DNA of 32,192 nt, taken from positions 1-32,192 of the forward strand of contig JAISER010000106.1 of the NCBI GenBank assembly GCA_031263985.1, read 5' to 3'. Source of the stretch: Clostridiales bacterium (GTDB taxonomy: Bacteria > Bacillota > Clostridia > Lachnospirales > JAISER01). A program made the translations under genes and the position numbers. Shown here in pieces: positions 1 to 8,278 of the stretch; position 1 is the stretch's first letter; each line of letters begins with the position of its first letter. The notes under the pieces are model-generated. The model ran no database searches. It saw only the letters and a program-made list of their open reading frames with translations, and was not told where the DNA came from.

Positions 1-145
1 CAACTATCCTCGCAAAATACTAGCTTACCAAACAGCCGCCCAGATGGCGTCTTAAAAAATTCCAAACCAACAACATGTAACTGGCAATATATGGTGGGCA
101 ATTAAACTTGCAATCTGCACGAACATGTCTGACATTTTAAAGATA

Positions 146-174
146 TTTACATTAACCGCGGTAATTGCTATAAT
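146..174 (+). promoter_or_regulatory. Predicted sigma-A promoter upstream of leuS
   Basis: A TTTACA -35 (146-151) and a perfect TATAAT -10 (169-174) are separated by 17 bp. The promoter points toward leuS but lies about 380 bp upstream, with a repeat element and a hairpin in between. If it drives leuS the leader is unusually long. Seen by eye; start site not verified. Confidence 0.5.
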
Positions 175-180
175 TTAATA

Positions 181-297
181 TGACTATTCAATCGCTTCAT
201 GAAGCCGCGCAAATGCGCGGCGCGGGGTCCGGGGTCTTCGACCCCGGCGGGGTTTGGGGCGGAGTCCCAAGGTTTTTATGACTTGTTTGTATAGTCA
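181..297 (+). repeat. MITE-like element, family 1, copy 1
   Basis: A roughly 117-bp element begins TGACTAT and ends ATAGTCA. Its GC-rich core includes GGGGTCCGGGGTC and its own hairpin. A second copy lies in inverted orientation at 12744-12861 with most positions identical. It carries no coding capacity. The defined complementary ends and dispersed copies fit a non-autonomous mobile or REP-type repeat. It sits in the leader between the predicted promoter and leuS. Confidence 0.75.
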
Positions 298-355
298 TCT
301 AATTTAAATGCGGTTTTTAATCGCGCTGAGAAAGCTGTCGGAAGCCGCGTCTTAT

Positions 356-432
356 AGCCTGTTTAGTATCCGGGTTCGATAGCTAAGCGTCATTCGCTCA
401 CTAATCCGCCGAACTCAGAGACTAAACAGGCT
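356..432. repeat. Long imperfect hairpin in the leuS leader
   Basis: AGCCTGTTTAGT (356-367) is perfectly inverted at 421-432. Inside it GGGTTCG and CGAACTC, then AGCG and CGCT, can also pair, so almost the whole 77 bp folds into one stem. No T-box signature (AGGGTGGNACCGCG-like) is present, so it is called as a palindromic repeat and not as a riboswitch. Part of the outer arm (AGCCTGTT) recurs at 12721. Confidence 0.55.
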
Positions 433-557
433 CCAAGGCGGAGTTTTTGGGAAAGATACCTGAAGAGACGACGTTTAAAAAATCCTTCTAAATGTCTGGT
501 CATGGTCAGAATATATAGATAAAAGCGCTAAAGAATAAAAAACGCGAGGAGATTTAT

Positions 558-2981
558 ATGCAACCTTATCGTTTTAAGGAAGTTGAAAAAAAATGGCGGG
601 CAATCTGGGAGGAAAAGAAGTCGTTTAAGGCCGAAGACTTTTCGTCCAAGCCTAAATATTATATTCTTACCGAATTTTTCGGTCCAAGCGGAAAGGGCAT
701 TCATCTTGGGCACGTCAAGTGCTTTACGCCCACGGAAGTCATCGCCAGGTATAAAAGGCTTAAAGGTTTTAACGTCTTATATCCGGCGGGGTGGGACGCC
801 TTCGGGTTGCCGACGGAAAATTACGCTATAAAGACAGGGGAACAACCGGAAGCGGTTACGAATAGAAATATCGGCGTGTTTAAACGCCAGCTCAAGCGCA
901 TGGGGTACTCCTTTGATTGGGATAGAGAGATAAACACTTCGGATCCGGGATATTACCGCTGGACGCAGTGGATATTCCTGCGGCTTTTTAAAAACGGTCT
1001 CGCTTACAAAGCGGAAGGGTTGGTCAATTTTTGCCCTCACTGCATGACGACGCTGAGTAACGAAGACAGCCAGGGCGGCGTATGCGACAGGTGCCACGGC
1101 GAAGTCACGCAAGAGAAGAGAAACGTGTGGTATTTGCGGATGAAGGATTATTCTGAAAAAATACTTGCCGGCGTGGAAGATATCGATATGAAGGAAAGCC
1201 TTAAAGAGGCGCAAAGGAATTGGATAGGAAAGAGCGTGGGCGGCGAGGTGGATTTTTCCGTTACGGCCGGAGACGAAAAAATAACCGTGTTTACCACAAG
1301 GCCGGACACGCTTTTTGGCGCTACCTTTGTCGTTGTCGCGCCGGAGCATCCGCTCATTGAAAAGCTGAAAGCCAACATAAAAAATATCGATGATATTATG
1401 AACTATAAAAAGCGGGCGGCGAGTAAAACGGCTGTTGATCGGTCGGCGGGCAATGAAAAGACAGGCGTGGAGATTGACGGCGTAAAAGCCGTTCATCCGT
1501 TTACGAATGAGGCGATTCCGATATACGCGGCGGATTATATAATGATGGGCTATGGTACGGGCGCCGTTATGGCGGTTCCCGCGCATGACGAGAGAGACTA
1601 TGAATTCGCCAAGCTGTTCGGCGCTCCTATAAAAGAGGTTATTTCGGGCGGCGATATATCAAGAGAGGCTTACGCGGGCGACGGCGTTTTGGTGAACAGC
1701 GACTTTCTTAACGGATGTAACGTGGAGGCGGCCAAGATTAAAATGACGGAGCGTTTGGAAGAGACCGGGCGCGGACGTAAAATGATAAACTATAAGATGC
1801 GGGACTGGCCGTTCAACAGGCAGAGATATTGGGGAGAGCCGTTCCCGATAGTTATATGCGACGAATGCGGATATGTCCCTCTCGATGAAGAGGATTTGCC
1901 GCTGTCTTTGCCGAAAACGGACGACTTCGCGCCGGACGCGGCTGGCAACGGTCCGTTGTCGAAAATTAACGAATGGAAAAAATGCGTTTGTCCGAAATGT
2001 AAGAAGCCCGCTGTCAGAGAGACGGACACAATGCCTAATTGGGCCGGTTCCTCATGGTACTGGCTGCGGTTTATGGACCCTAAAAACGACAAAGATTTCG
2101 TTTCGCGGGAAAAACTGGAATATTGGGGCGCCGTAGACTTATATACGGGCGGTGTGGAACATGTGACAAGACATATGCTGTATGCGAGCTTTTGGCATAA
2201 TTTCCTTTACGATATAGGGGAGGTTCCTCACAAGCTTCCGTTTAAGCGGCGCATGTGCAACGGGCTGATACTGGACGAAACTGGCAAAAAAATGAGTAAA
2301 AGCTCAAACAACTCCATAGATCCGCTGGATGTGGTTGAACGGTACGGAGCGGACGCGTTTAGGATATATATTCTGTTTATAGGAGAGTATGAGCTGAATA
2401 CGCTTTGGTCGCTTAAGAATATAAGCGGCGTTACAAGGTTTCTGAACGCGGTATGGATGTTGCGGGAGATTACGGACGATAGGGATATCGTTTCGGACAA
2501 GCATGCCTTTACGCTGAACGCCGCGCTTAAAAAATATGAGGAAACTATCGCGGACAGCGAAGCCGCGCATAATGCCTACGCGGACCATAATGACTTTAAG
2601 TTTAATACGATTATCGCCGCGATGATGACGTTCGTGAACGAGATAAAAGCTGACGGATATATAACGCGCGAAGAATTCAGACGTTTTTTGATTATGCTTA
2701 ATCCGTTCGCGCCGCATATGACGTCTGAAATATATGAAAATCTCTTTGGCAAAGACATTATGGACGAATCGTTTCCGGATTACGACGCGTCAAAACTGAC
2801 CGTAAGCGCGGTTCAACTGCCCGTGCAGGTTAACGGGAAGCTGAGAAGCGTCATTACGATAGGCGTTGACGCGCCGGAAGCCGAGGCGCTTGGGACCGCG
2901 CTTGAAGCGTTGAGTTTAGACCGCGCTAACGTAAAAAAGGTTATATATAAAGCCAATAAGATTATAAATATCATTATGTGA
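558..2981 (+). CDS. leuS: Leucyl-tRNA synthetase
   Basis: Class Ia aminoacyl-tRNA synthetase that charges tRNA-Leu in the cytoplasm; 807 residues, within the bacterial LeuS range. The Rossmann signature HLGH is at residues 49-52 and GWDAFGLP at 78-85. KMSKS is at 578-582. The CP1 editing domain shows the T-rich peptide TTRPDT at 246-251. Two pairs of CxxC zinc knuckles are visible (C159/C162 with C176/C179, and C434/C437 with C478/C481). The C-terminal QVNGKLR segment is typical of the family. The ATG is preceded by GAGGAG seven bases upstream. It is followed by a strong intrinsic terminator, so it is probably transcribed alone. No T-box leader, common for this gene in Firmicutes, could be recognised. 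Confidence 0.98.
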   Translation: MQPYRFKEVEKKWRAIWEEKKSFKAEDFSSKPKYYILTEFFGPSGKGIHLGHVKCFTPTEVIARYKRLKGFNVLYPAGWDAFGLPTENYAIKTGEQPEAVTNRNIGVFKRQLKRMGYSFDWDREINTSDPGYYRWTQWIFLRLFKNGLAYKAEGLVNFCPHCMTTLSNEDSQGGVCDRCHGEVTQEKRNVWYLRMKDYSEKILAGVEDIDMKESLKEAQRNWIGKSVGGEVDFSVTAGDEKITVFTTRPDTLFGATFVVVAPEHPLIEKLKANIKNIDDIMNYKKRAASKTAVDRSAGNEKTGVEIDGVKAVHPFTNEAIPIYAADYIMMGYGTGAVMAVPAHDERDYEFAKLFGAPIKEVISGGDISREAYAGDGVLVNSDFLNGCNVEAAKIKMTERLEETGRGRKMINYKMRDWPFNRQRYWGEPFPIVICDECGYVPLDEEDLPLSLPKTDDFAPDAAGNGPLSKINEWKKCVCPKCKKPAVRETDTMPNWAGSSWYWLRFMDPKNDKDFVSREKLEYWGAVDLYTGGVEHVTRHMLYASFWHNFLYDIGEVPHKLPFKRRMCNGLILDETGKKMSKSSNNSIDPLDVVERYGADAFRIYILFIGEYELNTLWSLKNISGVTRFLNAVWMLREITDDRDIVSDKHAFTLNAALKKYEETIADSEAAHNAYADHNDFKFNTIIAAMMTFVNEIKADGYITREEFRRFLIMLNPFAPHMTSEIYENLFGKDIMDESFPDYDASKLTVSAVQLPVQVNGKLRSVITIGVDAPEAEALGTALEALSLDRANVKKVIYKANKIINIIM

Positions 2982-2999
2982 TTAAAGTCGAGCGTTCCG

Positions 3000-3037
3000 G
3001 ACGGGACGAGGCTTCGCGGCGAAGCCCGTCCCGTTTA
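3000..3037 (+). terminator. Intrinsic terminator after leuS
   Basis: ACGGGAC...GTCCCGT arms with an inner GGCTTCG/CGAAGCC stem form a strong hairpin ending in GTTT, about 20 bp past the leuS stop. The T-tract is short. Confidence 0.7.
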
Positions 3038-3040
3038 CTG

Positions 3041-3185
3041 TAGAACGTTATGGGTATTTATAGCATAAAATGTTCTATACCCATGTACATATCAACGCGA
3101 ACGCGTAAGCGATCGCGTTGATTGACGCTCGCGCGCCGCGCGGGCGAGAAAAATAGCCGCCGCGCGCGGATATTCCGCGCGGATG
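3041..3185. repeat. Cluster of small inverted repeats between leuS and the next gene
   Basis: Consecutive palindromes fill this gap: ATGGGTAT (3050-3057) with ATACCCAT (3077-3084), and ATCAACGCGA (3091-3100) with its exact inverse at 3113-3122. GC-rich CGCG-type hairpins follow at about 3127-3180. The 13-mer GAACGCGTAAGCG here also occurs at 22984-22996 within another hairpin, which suggests a REP-like repeat and not a gene-specific structure. Confidence 0.45.
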
Positions 3186-3205
3186 ACATCAGGAGGCGCT
3201 GCATT

Positions 3206-3634
3206 TTGGCTGAATATGGGTATTTTTTACCGATAAAACACGGTTCACGCTTCAAATTGCCTACCGTTTTAATGAAAAAACAGGGTATAGGCGCGCGTCG
3301 TGAGATGCCGTTCATTAGTCTTTCAGACACTGATAACACCGTTAAGCGTTTTGTGGAAGCTCTTTCAAAAAGCATGTTTGACGACGCTAAAGCTTATATA
3401 AGTAAAAATTTTATAAATGACTTTAATTTTGACGAAATGTCGCTTTATTTCAATAGCGAAAATAACTATAAGACCCTTATAAAAGCGGAATTTTCCGAAA
3501 GACCCAAAAATTGCGTCACCAATTCCATTCTTGTATTAAATGACGATAGCCGCAATTCCATACTTCATGTATACCTTATAAAAGAGCCTGATGGGTTTGG
3601 AAATTGGAAGATATGCGGTATAGAAAAAGAATAA
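3206..3634 (+). CDS. Hypothetical protein, possible NTF2-like fold
   Basis: I do not recognise this protein of about 142 residues. The proposed TTG start follows a good AGGAGG (3191-3196) with 9-nt spacing. An ATG start at 3305, giving about 109 residues, is also possible. The C-terminal half reads as a small alpha+beta domain: an amphipathic helix (TVKRFVEALSKSMFDDAKAY), then strands ending in WKICGIEKE. That pattern resembles NTF2-like/DUF4878-type domains, but the similarity is only by eye. There is no signal peptide or membrane segment. It ends 19 bp before rsmG and is probably co-transcribed with it. Confidence 0.6.
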   Translation: MAEYGYFLPIKHGSRFKLPTVLMKKQGIGARREMPFISLSDTDNTVKRFVEALSKSMFDDAKAYISKNFINDFNFDEMSLYFNSENNYKTLIKAEFSERPKNCVTNSILVLNDDSRNSILHVYLIKEPDGFGNWKICGIEKE

Positions 3635-3653
3635 ATCCGCTGGAGCCGATTAT

Positions 3654-4394
3654 ATGACGGATAAAGACGTCGAACGACTTTTAACAACGGGAGCTGAGAT
3701 GTTGGATGTAACCCTGTCCGAACGACAAGTTCGGCTCTTTATCCGATATATGGACATGTTATCGCGATGGAACGCCAAAATGAACCTGACCGCGATAAAA
3801 GATCCTTTTGGCATAATTACGAAACACTTTTTGGACTCGCTGACGGTTTTGACGGCTTTGCCTAAGGGCGAATTAGCGCTTATAGATATTGGCGCGGGCG
3901 CCGGCTTTCCGTCATTTCCAATAAAAATAGCGGTTTCGGATATTTCCGCGTCGGACATTTCCGTTACGGCGCTTGATTCCTCAAGCAAGCGCGTCAGTTT
4001 TTTGTCCGCCGCGTCAAAAGAGCTTGCGATTAAAGTCGAAAGCGTTTGGGGACGAGCGGAACAGGCTGCGAAAACGCCGGAACGCCGGGAAAGATACGAT
4101 GTCGCGACAGCGAGAGCCGTGGCCGATCTGTCCGCGCTCGCGGAATATTGTCTGCCGTTTGTGAAACCCGGCGGAATATTCATCGCCATGAAAAACGCCG
4201 TTGTCGAAGAAGAGATAGACGGCGCCTTGGGAATCATTGACAAACTTGGCGGCGCCGCGCCGCGTGTAATCCATGTCGCCATACCGTTTACTGACATAGG
4301 GCGTTCGCTGGTTGTCGTAAGCAAATTACGCGAAACGCCGTCTAAATTTCCCAGAAACACGATAAAACGCTCAAAAAGCCCTGGAAAGCGATAG
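3654..4394 (+). CDS. rsmG: 16S rRNA (guanine-527-N7)-methyltransferase RsmG (GidB)
   Basis: SAM-dependent enzyme that methylates N7 of G527 in 16S rRNA; 246 residues, usual length. Visible family features are WNAKMNLT (39-46), KHFLDSL (57-63) and the SAM-binding loop DIGAGAGFPS (78-87). The RAVADLSALAEY segment and the C-terminal KFPRN motif are also present. The ATG is preceded by GGAG with suitable spacing. In Firmicutes rsmG is commonly next to noc near the replication origin, and noc follows here. A terminator overlaps the stop codon, so noc has its own promoter. Confidence 0.97.
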   Translation: MTDKDVERLLTTGAEMLDVTLSERQVRLFIRYMDMLSRWNAKMNLTAIKDPFGIITKHFLDSLTVLTALPKGELALIDIGAGAGFPSFPIKIAVSDISASDISVTALDSSSKRVSFLSAASKELAIKVESVWGRAEQAAKTPERRERYDVATARAVADLSALAEYCLPFVKPGGIFIAMKNAVVEEEIDGALGIIDKLGGAAPRVIHVAIPFTDIGRSLVVVSKLRETPSKFPRNTIKRSKSPGKR

Positions 4395-4407
4395 GGCTTT
4401 TTATTTT
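4373..4407 (+). terminator. Intrinsic terminator of rsmG
   Basis: AAAAAGCCCT (4373-4382) pairs perfectly with AGGGCTTTTT (4393-4402), followed by a T-rich tract. The hairpin includes the last codons and the TAG stop of rsmG. Confidence 0.85.
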
Positions 4408-4475
4408 ATATTGTCATTTACGTAATATTCGGACTATTCAAAAAAATGACAGGCTCTGGGAAATATATGATAGCA

Positions 4476-4500
4476 TGGCATAATACTGAATTCAGTATTA
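4476..4500 (+). promoter_or_regulatory. Predicted noc promoter with overlapping palindromic operator
   Basis: An extended -10 (TGG-CATAAT, 4476-4484) is overlapped by the perfect 20-bp palindrome TAATACTGAATTCAGTATTA (4481-4500), which also covers the expected transcription start about 40 bp upstream of noc. The position fits a repressor operator. The same sequence equals the outer 10 bp of both ends of repeat family 2, so it could instead be a remnant of that element. It does not match the B. subtilis Noc-binding site ATTTCCCGGGAAAT. Confidence 0.5.
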
Positions 4501-4529
4501 TCTGACAATTATATGAAAGAGGGGGAAAT

Positions 4530-5318
4530 ATGGAAGCCGCTATTACCGACAATGAGATATTATATATTCCTGTGGACGACATAAAGCCGAACCCTTATCA
4601 GCCTCGACGCTTTTTTAACCGCGCGCGCCTTGAGGAACTGGCTGAGTCGATACGCCAATGCGGCGTAATACAGCCTATAAGCGTGCGCGTGATAGGCAGG
4701 TCCTATGAGCTTGTCGCGGGCGAAAGGAGACTGCGCGCCAGCAAAATAGCCGGTATGGAGCGCATACCGGCGGTAGTGGCGTATATAAGCGACCAAGAAA
4801 GCGCTGTGATGGCGATAATAGAAAACCTTCAGCGCCAGGAACTGAACTTTTTGGAGGAAGCCGAAGGGTTGCATAATCTTTTGCGGAACTATTCGTTTAC
4901 GCAAGAGGCGCTGGCCGCGAAAATAGGCAAGACGCAATCGACTGTCGCGAACAAGCTGCGTGTGCTGCGTCTGCCTGCATCAGTCAAGAACCTGCTTGTT
5001 GAAAACGATTTTACCGAGCGGCACGCGCGCGAGCTGCTGCGCCTTACAAATGAGAATGACCAGCTTAAAGCGGCGGAAGCTATGGTAAAGTATGGGCTTA
5101 CGGTTAAAAAAACCGAAGAGCTTGTGGGAAAAATACTGCAAGGCGCTCCGAGTAAAAGAAACAACTTTAAAATTAAGCGCTTTATAAAAGACATACGCAT
5201 TTTTACAAACACTATAAGGCAAGCTGTGAGCGCGCTCAAAAACTCCGGCGTATCGGCGGATTATTATATATCTGAAAATGAAAGCGGGTGCGATATTCAA
5301 ATTAAAGTCATTTATTGA
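4530..5318 (+). CDS. noc: Nucleoid occlusion protein Noc (ParB family)
   Basis: ParB-like CTP-dependent DNA clamp that blocks septum formation over the chromosome; 262 residues. The N-domain shows NPYQPRR, the CTP-binding motif GERRLRA (64-70) and ENLQRQ (98-103). The HTH (about 124-145, QSTVANKLR) matches Noc and not Spo0J. The C-terminal dimer domain (DIRIFTNTIRQAVS) is also Noc-like. Compared with B. subtilis Noc it starts about 20 residues later and lacks the N-terminal amphipathic membrane-targeting helix. The upstream reading frame reaches a stop with no alternative start. GAGGGGG lies just before the ATG. soj and spo0J, often nearby, are absent. The end overlaps the convergent gene by 11 bp. 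Confidence 0.9.
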   Translation: MEAAITDNEILYIPVDDIKPNPYQPRRFFNRARLEELAESIRQCGVIQPISVRVIGRSYELVAGERRLRASKIAGMERIPAVVAYISDQESAVMAIIENLQRQELNFLEEAEGLHNLLRNYSFTQEALAAKIGKTQSTVANKLRVLRLPASVKNLLVENDFTERHARELLRLTNENDQLKAAEAMVKYGLTVKKTEELVGKILQGAPSKRNNFKIKRFIKDIRIFTNTIRQAVSALKNSGVSADYYISENESGCDIQIKVIY

Positions 5319-6387
5319 TCGCCATTTTGATAAAGACTTTAATCTTTCGAGCGTATAGAGGAATTTTTCCATTAAAAAAATTCTTCCGTACGCTTTTTTT
5401 CTCGTCTGGATGCGAGACGTTGTTATCGGCCAGTTTTTGGCTGAAAAACGCCTTTACCGCGGGCGAAAGCCATTGAGCCGGTCTGTCGCGCATTTCCGCG
5501 TAAGAGGGGCAGGGCAGAGACGGAATCAAACCCAGCGTCAGGTACGCGTGACCGTTGAAGCAATGCGGCGAGTTGCAAGCGTATCCGACAGGTTTTAATT
5601 TAATAGGGTTATCGTCATAAATATTGCCCAGCTTTTTTCCGTAATGGCATTGAATCGCCTTGCCGCTGTCCAGGTTGATGAATAGCGACCAATATCCCGA
5701 GTAACAAAACTCGCGGCGTTTTTTATAAAAGATTTTGGACTTAAAGTCAAATAACGGAGACTGAAAAACCGACCAGATCTTCAGGTATTCTTCAAATTTA
5801 CGCGTTGATAATACGTCTATGTTCGGAGAGTCGTCATTTCTGGCTATCGTGACATGGCATAATGCGCCAAGTTTTTCCATGCACAGGCGTTTTATCTCGT
5901 CAATATGCGGTTCCAATTCATCGCAGGGGGTTATCTCCACTGAAAACGAACATCCGGCTGAATGGACCGTCGCTATGTTATCAAAAAACGCGTCTATAAG
6001 GTTTAAACGCTTTAACTCTAAATAGTGAAACGAAAATTTTATAAACAGTCGTTCAAGCAGAGCGGGGCTGAAACGCGATATCTCTAAAAAACGGCTATAA
6101 AGCGTTCCGTTAGTGACGATCGAAACAAAGTGCCCGTTTTCCAGCAAGGCTATGACTACGGAAAGCGTGTCCGGCGGCATGAGCGTTTCGCCGTCCGCGC
6201 AAACATTAATTAAGCATTGGCCTAATTTATCGATGCTGAACGCCTTTTTTACGTCTTCAGGCGTTCTGGAAAGCCGCGCCGGATTTTCGGAGCTTCGCGC
6301 TGCGCGCGCCGCATAACAGTAATTACAGCGCAAGTTGCACGCCTTATTCGGTATGTAACATTCTATGTATTTTTCGAGTCTATCCAT
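5308..6387 (-). CDS. Radical SAM protein, polysaccharide-locus type
   Basis: Radical SAM enzyme of 359 residues, last gene of the glycosyltransferase operon. The 4Fe-4S-binding CxxxCxxC is C17/C21/C24 in ACNLRCNYCY. A later NVCADGE segment takes the place of the usual GGEP. The C-terminal region has further cysteines (CHYGKKLGNI, CNSPHC, LPCPSY) and a FNGHAYLTLGLIP...YAEMRDR block. As far as I recall, such blocks occur in radical SAM proteins of Firmicute polysaccharide loci, whose reaction is unknown. No substrate can be assigned. Its ATG overlaps the preceding gene by 8 bp, so translation is probably coupled. It converges on noc with an 11-bp overlap. Confidence 0.85.
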   Translation of the reverse strand: MDRLEKYIECYIPNKACNLRCNYCYAARAARSSENPARLSRTPEDVKKAFSIDKLGQCLINVCADGETLMPPDTLSVVIALLENGHFVSIVTNGTLYSRFLEISRFSPALLERLFIKFSFHYLELKRLNLIDAFFDNIATVHSAGCSFSVEITPCDELEPHIDEIKRLCMEKLGALCHVTIARNDDSPNIDVLSTRKFEEYLKIWSVFQSPLFDFKSKIFYKKRREFCYSGYWSLFINLDSGKAIQCHYGKKLGNIYDDNPIKLKPVGYACNSPHCFNGHAYLTLGLIPSLPCPSYAEMRDRPAQWLSPAVKAFFSQKLADNNVSHPDEKKSVRKNFFNGKIPLYARKIKVFIKMAINK

Positions 6388-8278
6388 AAATTTCCCGCCT
6401 TAGTTCATCAAATAGCTCCGAAATATTATATGTCGCCCTAGAAGGGTCGGCGTTAATCGCGCGCCGCGCGGCAGTTTCCATCTCTTCCACATTTTTGACG
6501 AACTGTATATGTTCGCGGCCTTTAAGCCATAAAAAGGCGCCTGAAATCTTTCTTGTCGAGTTGTCAAACGCCACGCATGGAGAGCCTGTTATGGCCGCGA
6601 ACAAGACGGCGTGAAGCCTGTCGGTCACTATGAGCCCCGCGCGCGCGAAAGAGCGCAGTCTTATAAACAGCGCGGCGGCGCGCGATATTTTCCCGAGGCG
6701 TAAAGGGAGAACGGCGGCCATTTTTTTGACGCGTCCGAAATGATCGCGCAAAAACGTTTCCGCTCGTTCTCTGTCCGCGTCTGAAAGAACCTTTTCCTCA
6801 TCTGACCGAAAACACGTCAAAACGCCAGTTCGCGTCCCGCTTTTAAAAGGATATTTTAAGCATAGCGACATGTCGGGCGAGAGTTTAACGCGAGCGGCCA
6901 TATTCGAAAGCGTCATTTGTGAAGCCGCGTCTCTGGCGTAAATAGTCAAATTCTTATGAGAGCCGTATATGGCGCGAGATAGCTTATAATCCGGATTTTT
7001 GGCGTGATCGCCTGAGAAATATACGCTTTGAGGCAATATCACGACTTTATTTTCAGTGAAAAGCGCCAGGATATCGCGTATGTTCGATTCCTCTTCCATC
7101 CATAGATCGCCCATATGGCCGCCGCCGGAAATCAAAATGACATCGTCCGGCTTGACGCGCGGCGCGATGATGTCTTTCACGCGTGAGAAATCAGCCCCGG
7201 TCATCTCAAAAAAGGCGTGTCCTTTTAAAAAGGCTCTTGCGCCCAAGCTTATGGCGTGGTCGCCCAAATTGCCGTACGCGTGGGTATTCAGGAGCAACGT
7301 GATCTTTCCGGGGTTCAGAAACCTGAAAAGCGTAAGCCCGGAAAGCGATATTCGCGCTCTGACGCGTTTATACGCTTCCGGGAGTTCCTTGCGCAGAAAG
7401 ATCATAGCTCCGATAGGCGACAGAGCCGCGGCCAAGATTCTGTTGAACGGACGCCGTATCAGTTTGAAGATATCTTTTGAAGGGGTTCTGGTGATAAAAG
7501 CGTCCATAAAGACGCCTATATGCGCTTTTAAAAAAATTTTCGGACTTTTTGGCAGATAGTCAAACGTTTCGTTTAAGTAATGGAGCCATAGGTGCATATT
7601 TTCTTTCGAGCGGTCGTTTTTTCTTGACGTAATCGCGTTTTTACGGTCTTTGTAATACGCGTGGAGCGGCGCGTTGATGAATCGCGTTTTGTATTCGCGG
7701 CCCATGCGGTTCCATATCACCGTTTCCGGAAAGAATTTAAGGCCCGGTATAGCGGGGAAGGGGAACCGGCGCATTATGTCCGTTCGATTAACGCCCCACA
7801 TTTCCGCGTTATATTTCCTGACGAACGTCGCTTCGATGCCCAAAACGTCTTCCGGCTCATTAAACGACGGGCCGATCGGAGCGTTCGTGACCGGATCATA
7901 GCAACGGCACGTAACGCCGCGAAAACGCTCGCGCTCTTTCGGGGGTATGTCTTGCCAATAGCTCATAAGCGTTGAAAAGGACTCCGGTTTAAACGAGTCG
8001 TCGGAGTCGGCTATCGCTAAAAACTCGCCTTTCGCCATTGACAAAGCGTTATTGACGGCTATATGCTTGCCGCTGTGCGGCTGGAAGACGTATGTGACGG
8101 GAAACGCCGCTTCGTTGGCGAAGGACGCGACGACCGCCTCCGTGTCATCGAATGACCCGTCGTCCGCCACTATCCATTCGAAGCTTGTAAAGGTTTGGCT
8201 TTTAAGGCTTTGATATACCCTGCAAAGCGTTTCCGCGCGGTTATATGTCGGCGTGACGACCGTTATCGTTATATCCAT
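6380..8278 (-). CDS. Bifunctional GT2 glycosyltransferase - polysaccharide pyruvyltransferase
   Basis: Fusion protein of 632 residues. The N-terminal part (about 1-290) is a GT-A family 2 glycosyltransferase, with VVTPTYNR at 7-14 and the metal-binding DSDD at 91-94. The C-terminal part (about 322-632) matches the EpsI/EpsO/CsaB polysaccharide pyruvyltransferase family: GNLGDH (336-341), SGGGHMGDLW (384-393), VILPQS, and TDRLHA (552-557) followed by FDNSTRKISG. One chain would therefore add a sugar and a pyruvate ketal to a cell-surface glycan. The two halves overlap in one frame with no internal stop. Start overlaps the upstream GT2 by 10 bp and end overlaps the downstream radical SAM gene by 8 bp. 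Confidence 0.92.
   Translation of the reverse strand: MDITITVVTPTYNRAETLCRVYQSLKSQTFTSFEWIVADDGSFDDTEAVVASFANEAAFPVTYVFQPHSGKHIAVNNALSMAKGEFLAIADSDDSFKPESFSTLMSYWQDIPPKERERFRGVTCRCYDPVTNAPIGPSFNEPEDVLGIEATFVRKYNAEMWGVNRTDIMRRFPFPAIPGLKFFPETVIWNRMGREYKTRFINAPLHAYYKDRKNAITSRKNDRSKENMHLWLHYLNETFDYLPKSPKIFLKAHIGVFMDAFITRTPSKDIFKLIRRPFNRILAAALSPIGAMIFLRKELPEAYKRVRARISLSGLTLFRFLNPGKITLLLNTHAYGNLGDHAISLGARAFLKGHAFFEMTGADFSRVKDIIAPRVKPDDVILISGGGHMGDLWMEEESNIRDILALFTENKVVILPQSVYFSGDHAKNPDYKLSRAIYGSHKNLTIYARDAASQMTLSNMAARVKLSPDMSLCLKYPFKSGTRTGVLTCFRSDEEKVLSDADRERAETFLRDHFGRVKKMAAVLPLRLGKISRAAALFIRLRSFARAGLIVTDRLHAVLFAAITGSPCVAFDNSTRKISGAFLWLKGREHIQFVKNVEEMETAARRAINADPSRATYNISELFDELRREIYG

Noticed and set aside
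300..557. Possible T-box riboswitch in the leuS leader
   Set aside because: The leader has a strong hairpin and sits before an aminoacyl-tRNA synthetase gene, but no AGGGTGGNACCGCG-type T-box sequence and no terminator/antiterminator pair were found.
777..1586. Long - strand reading frame inside leuS
   Set aside because: Antisense shadow of a well-supported gene; no ribosome binding site, and the composition reflects the other strand.
3091..3180. CRISPR-like array of short repeats after leuS
   Set aside because: These are separate palindromes of different sequence, with no constant repeat unit or regular spacers.
4346..4359. Noc-binding-site-like ATTTCCCAGAAAC in the rsmG 3' end
   Set aside because: It matches only about 10 of 14 positions and encodes the conserved KFPRN motif of RsmG. 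The half site GGGAAAT near 4458 is too short to be meaningful.
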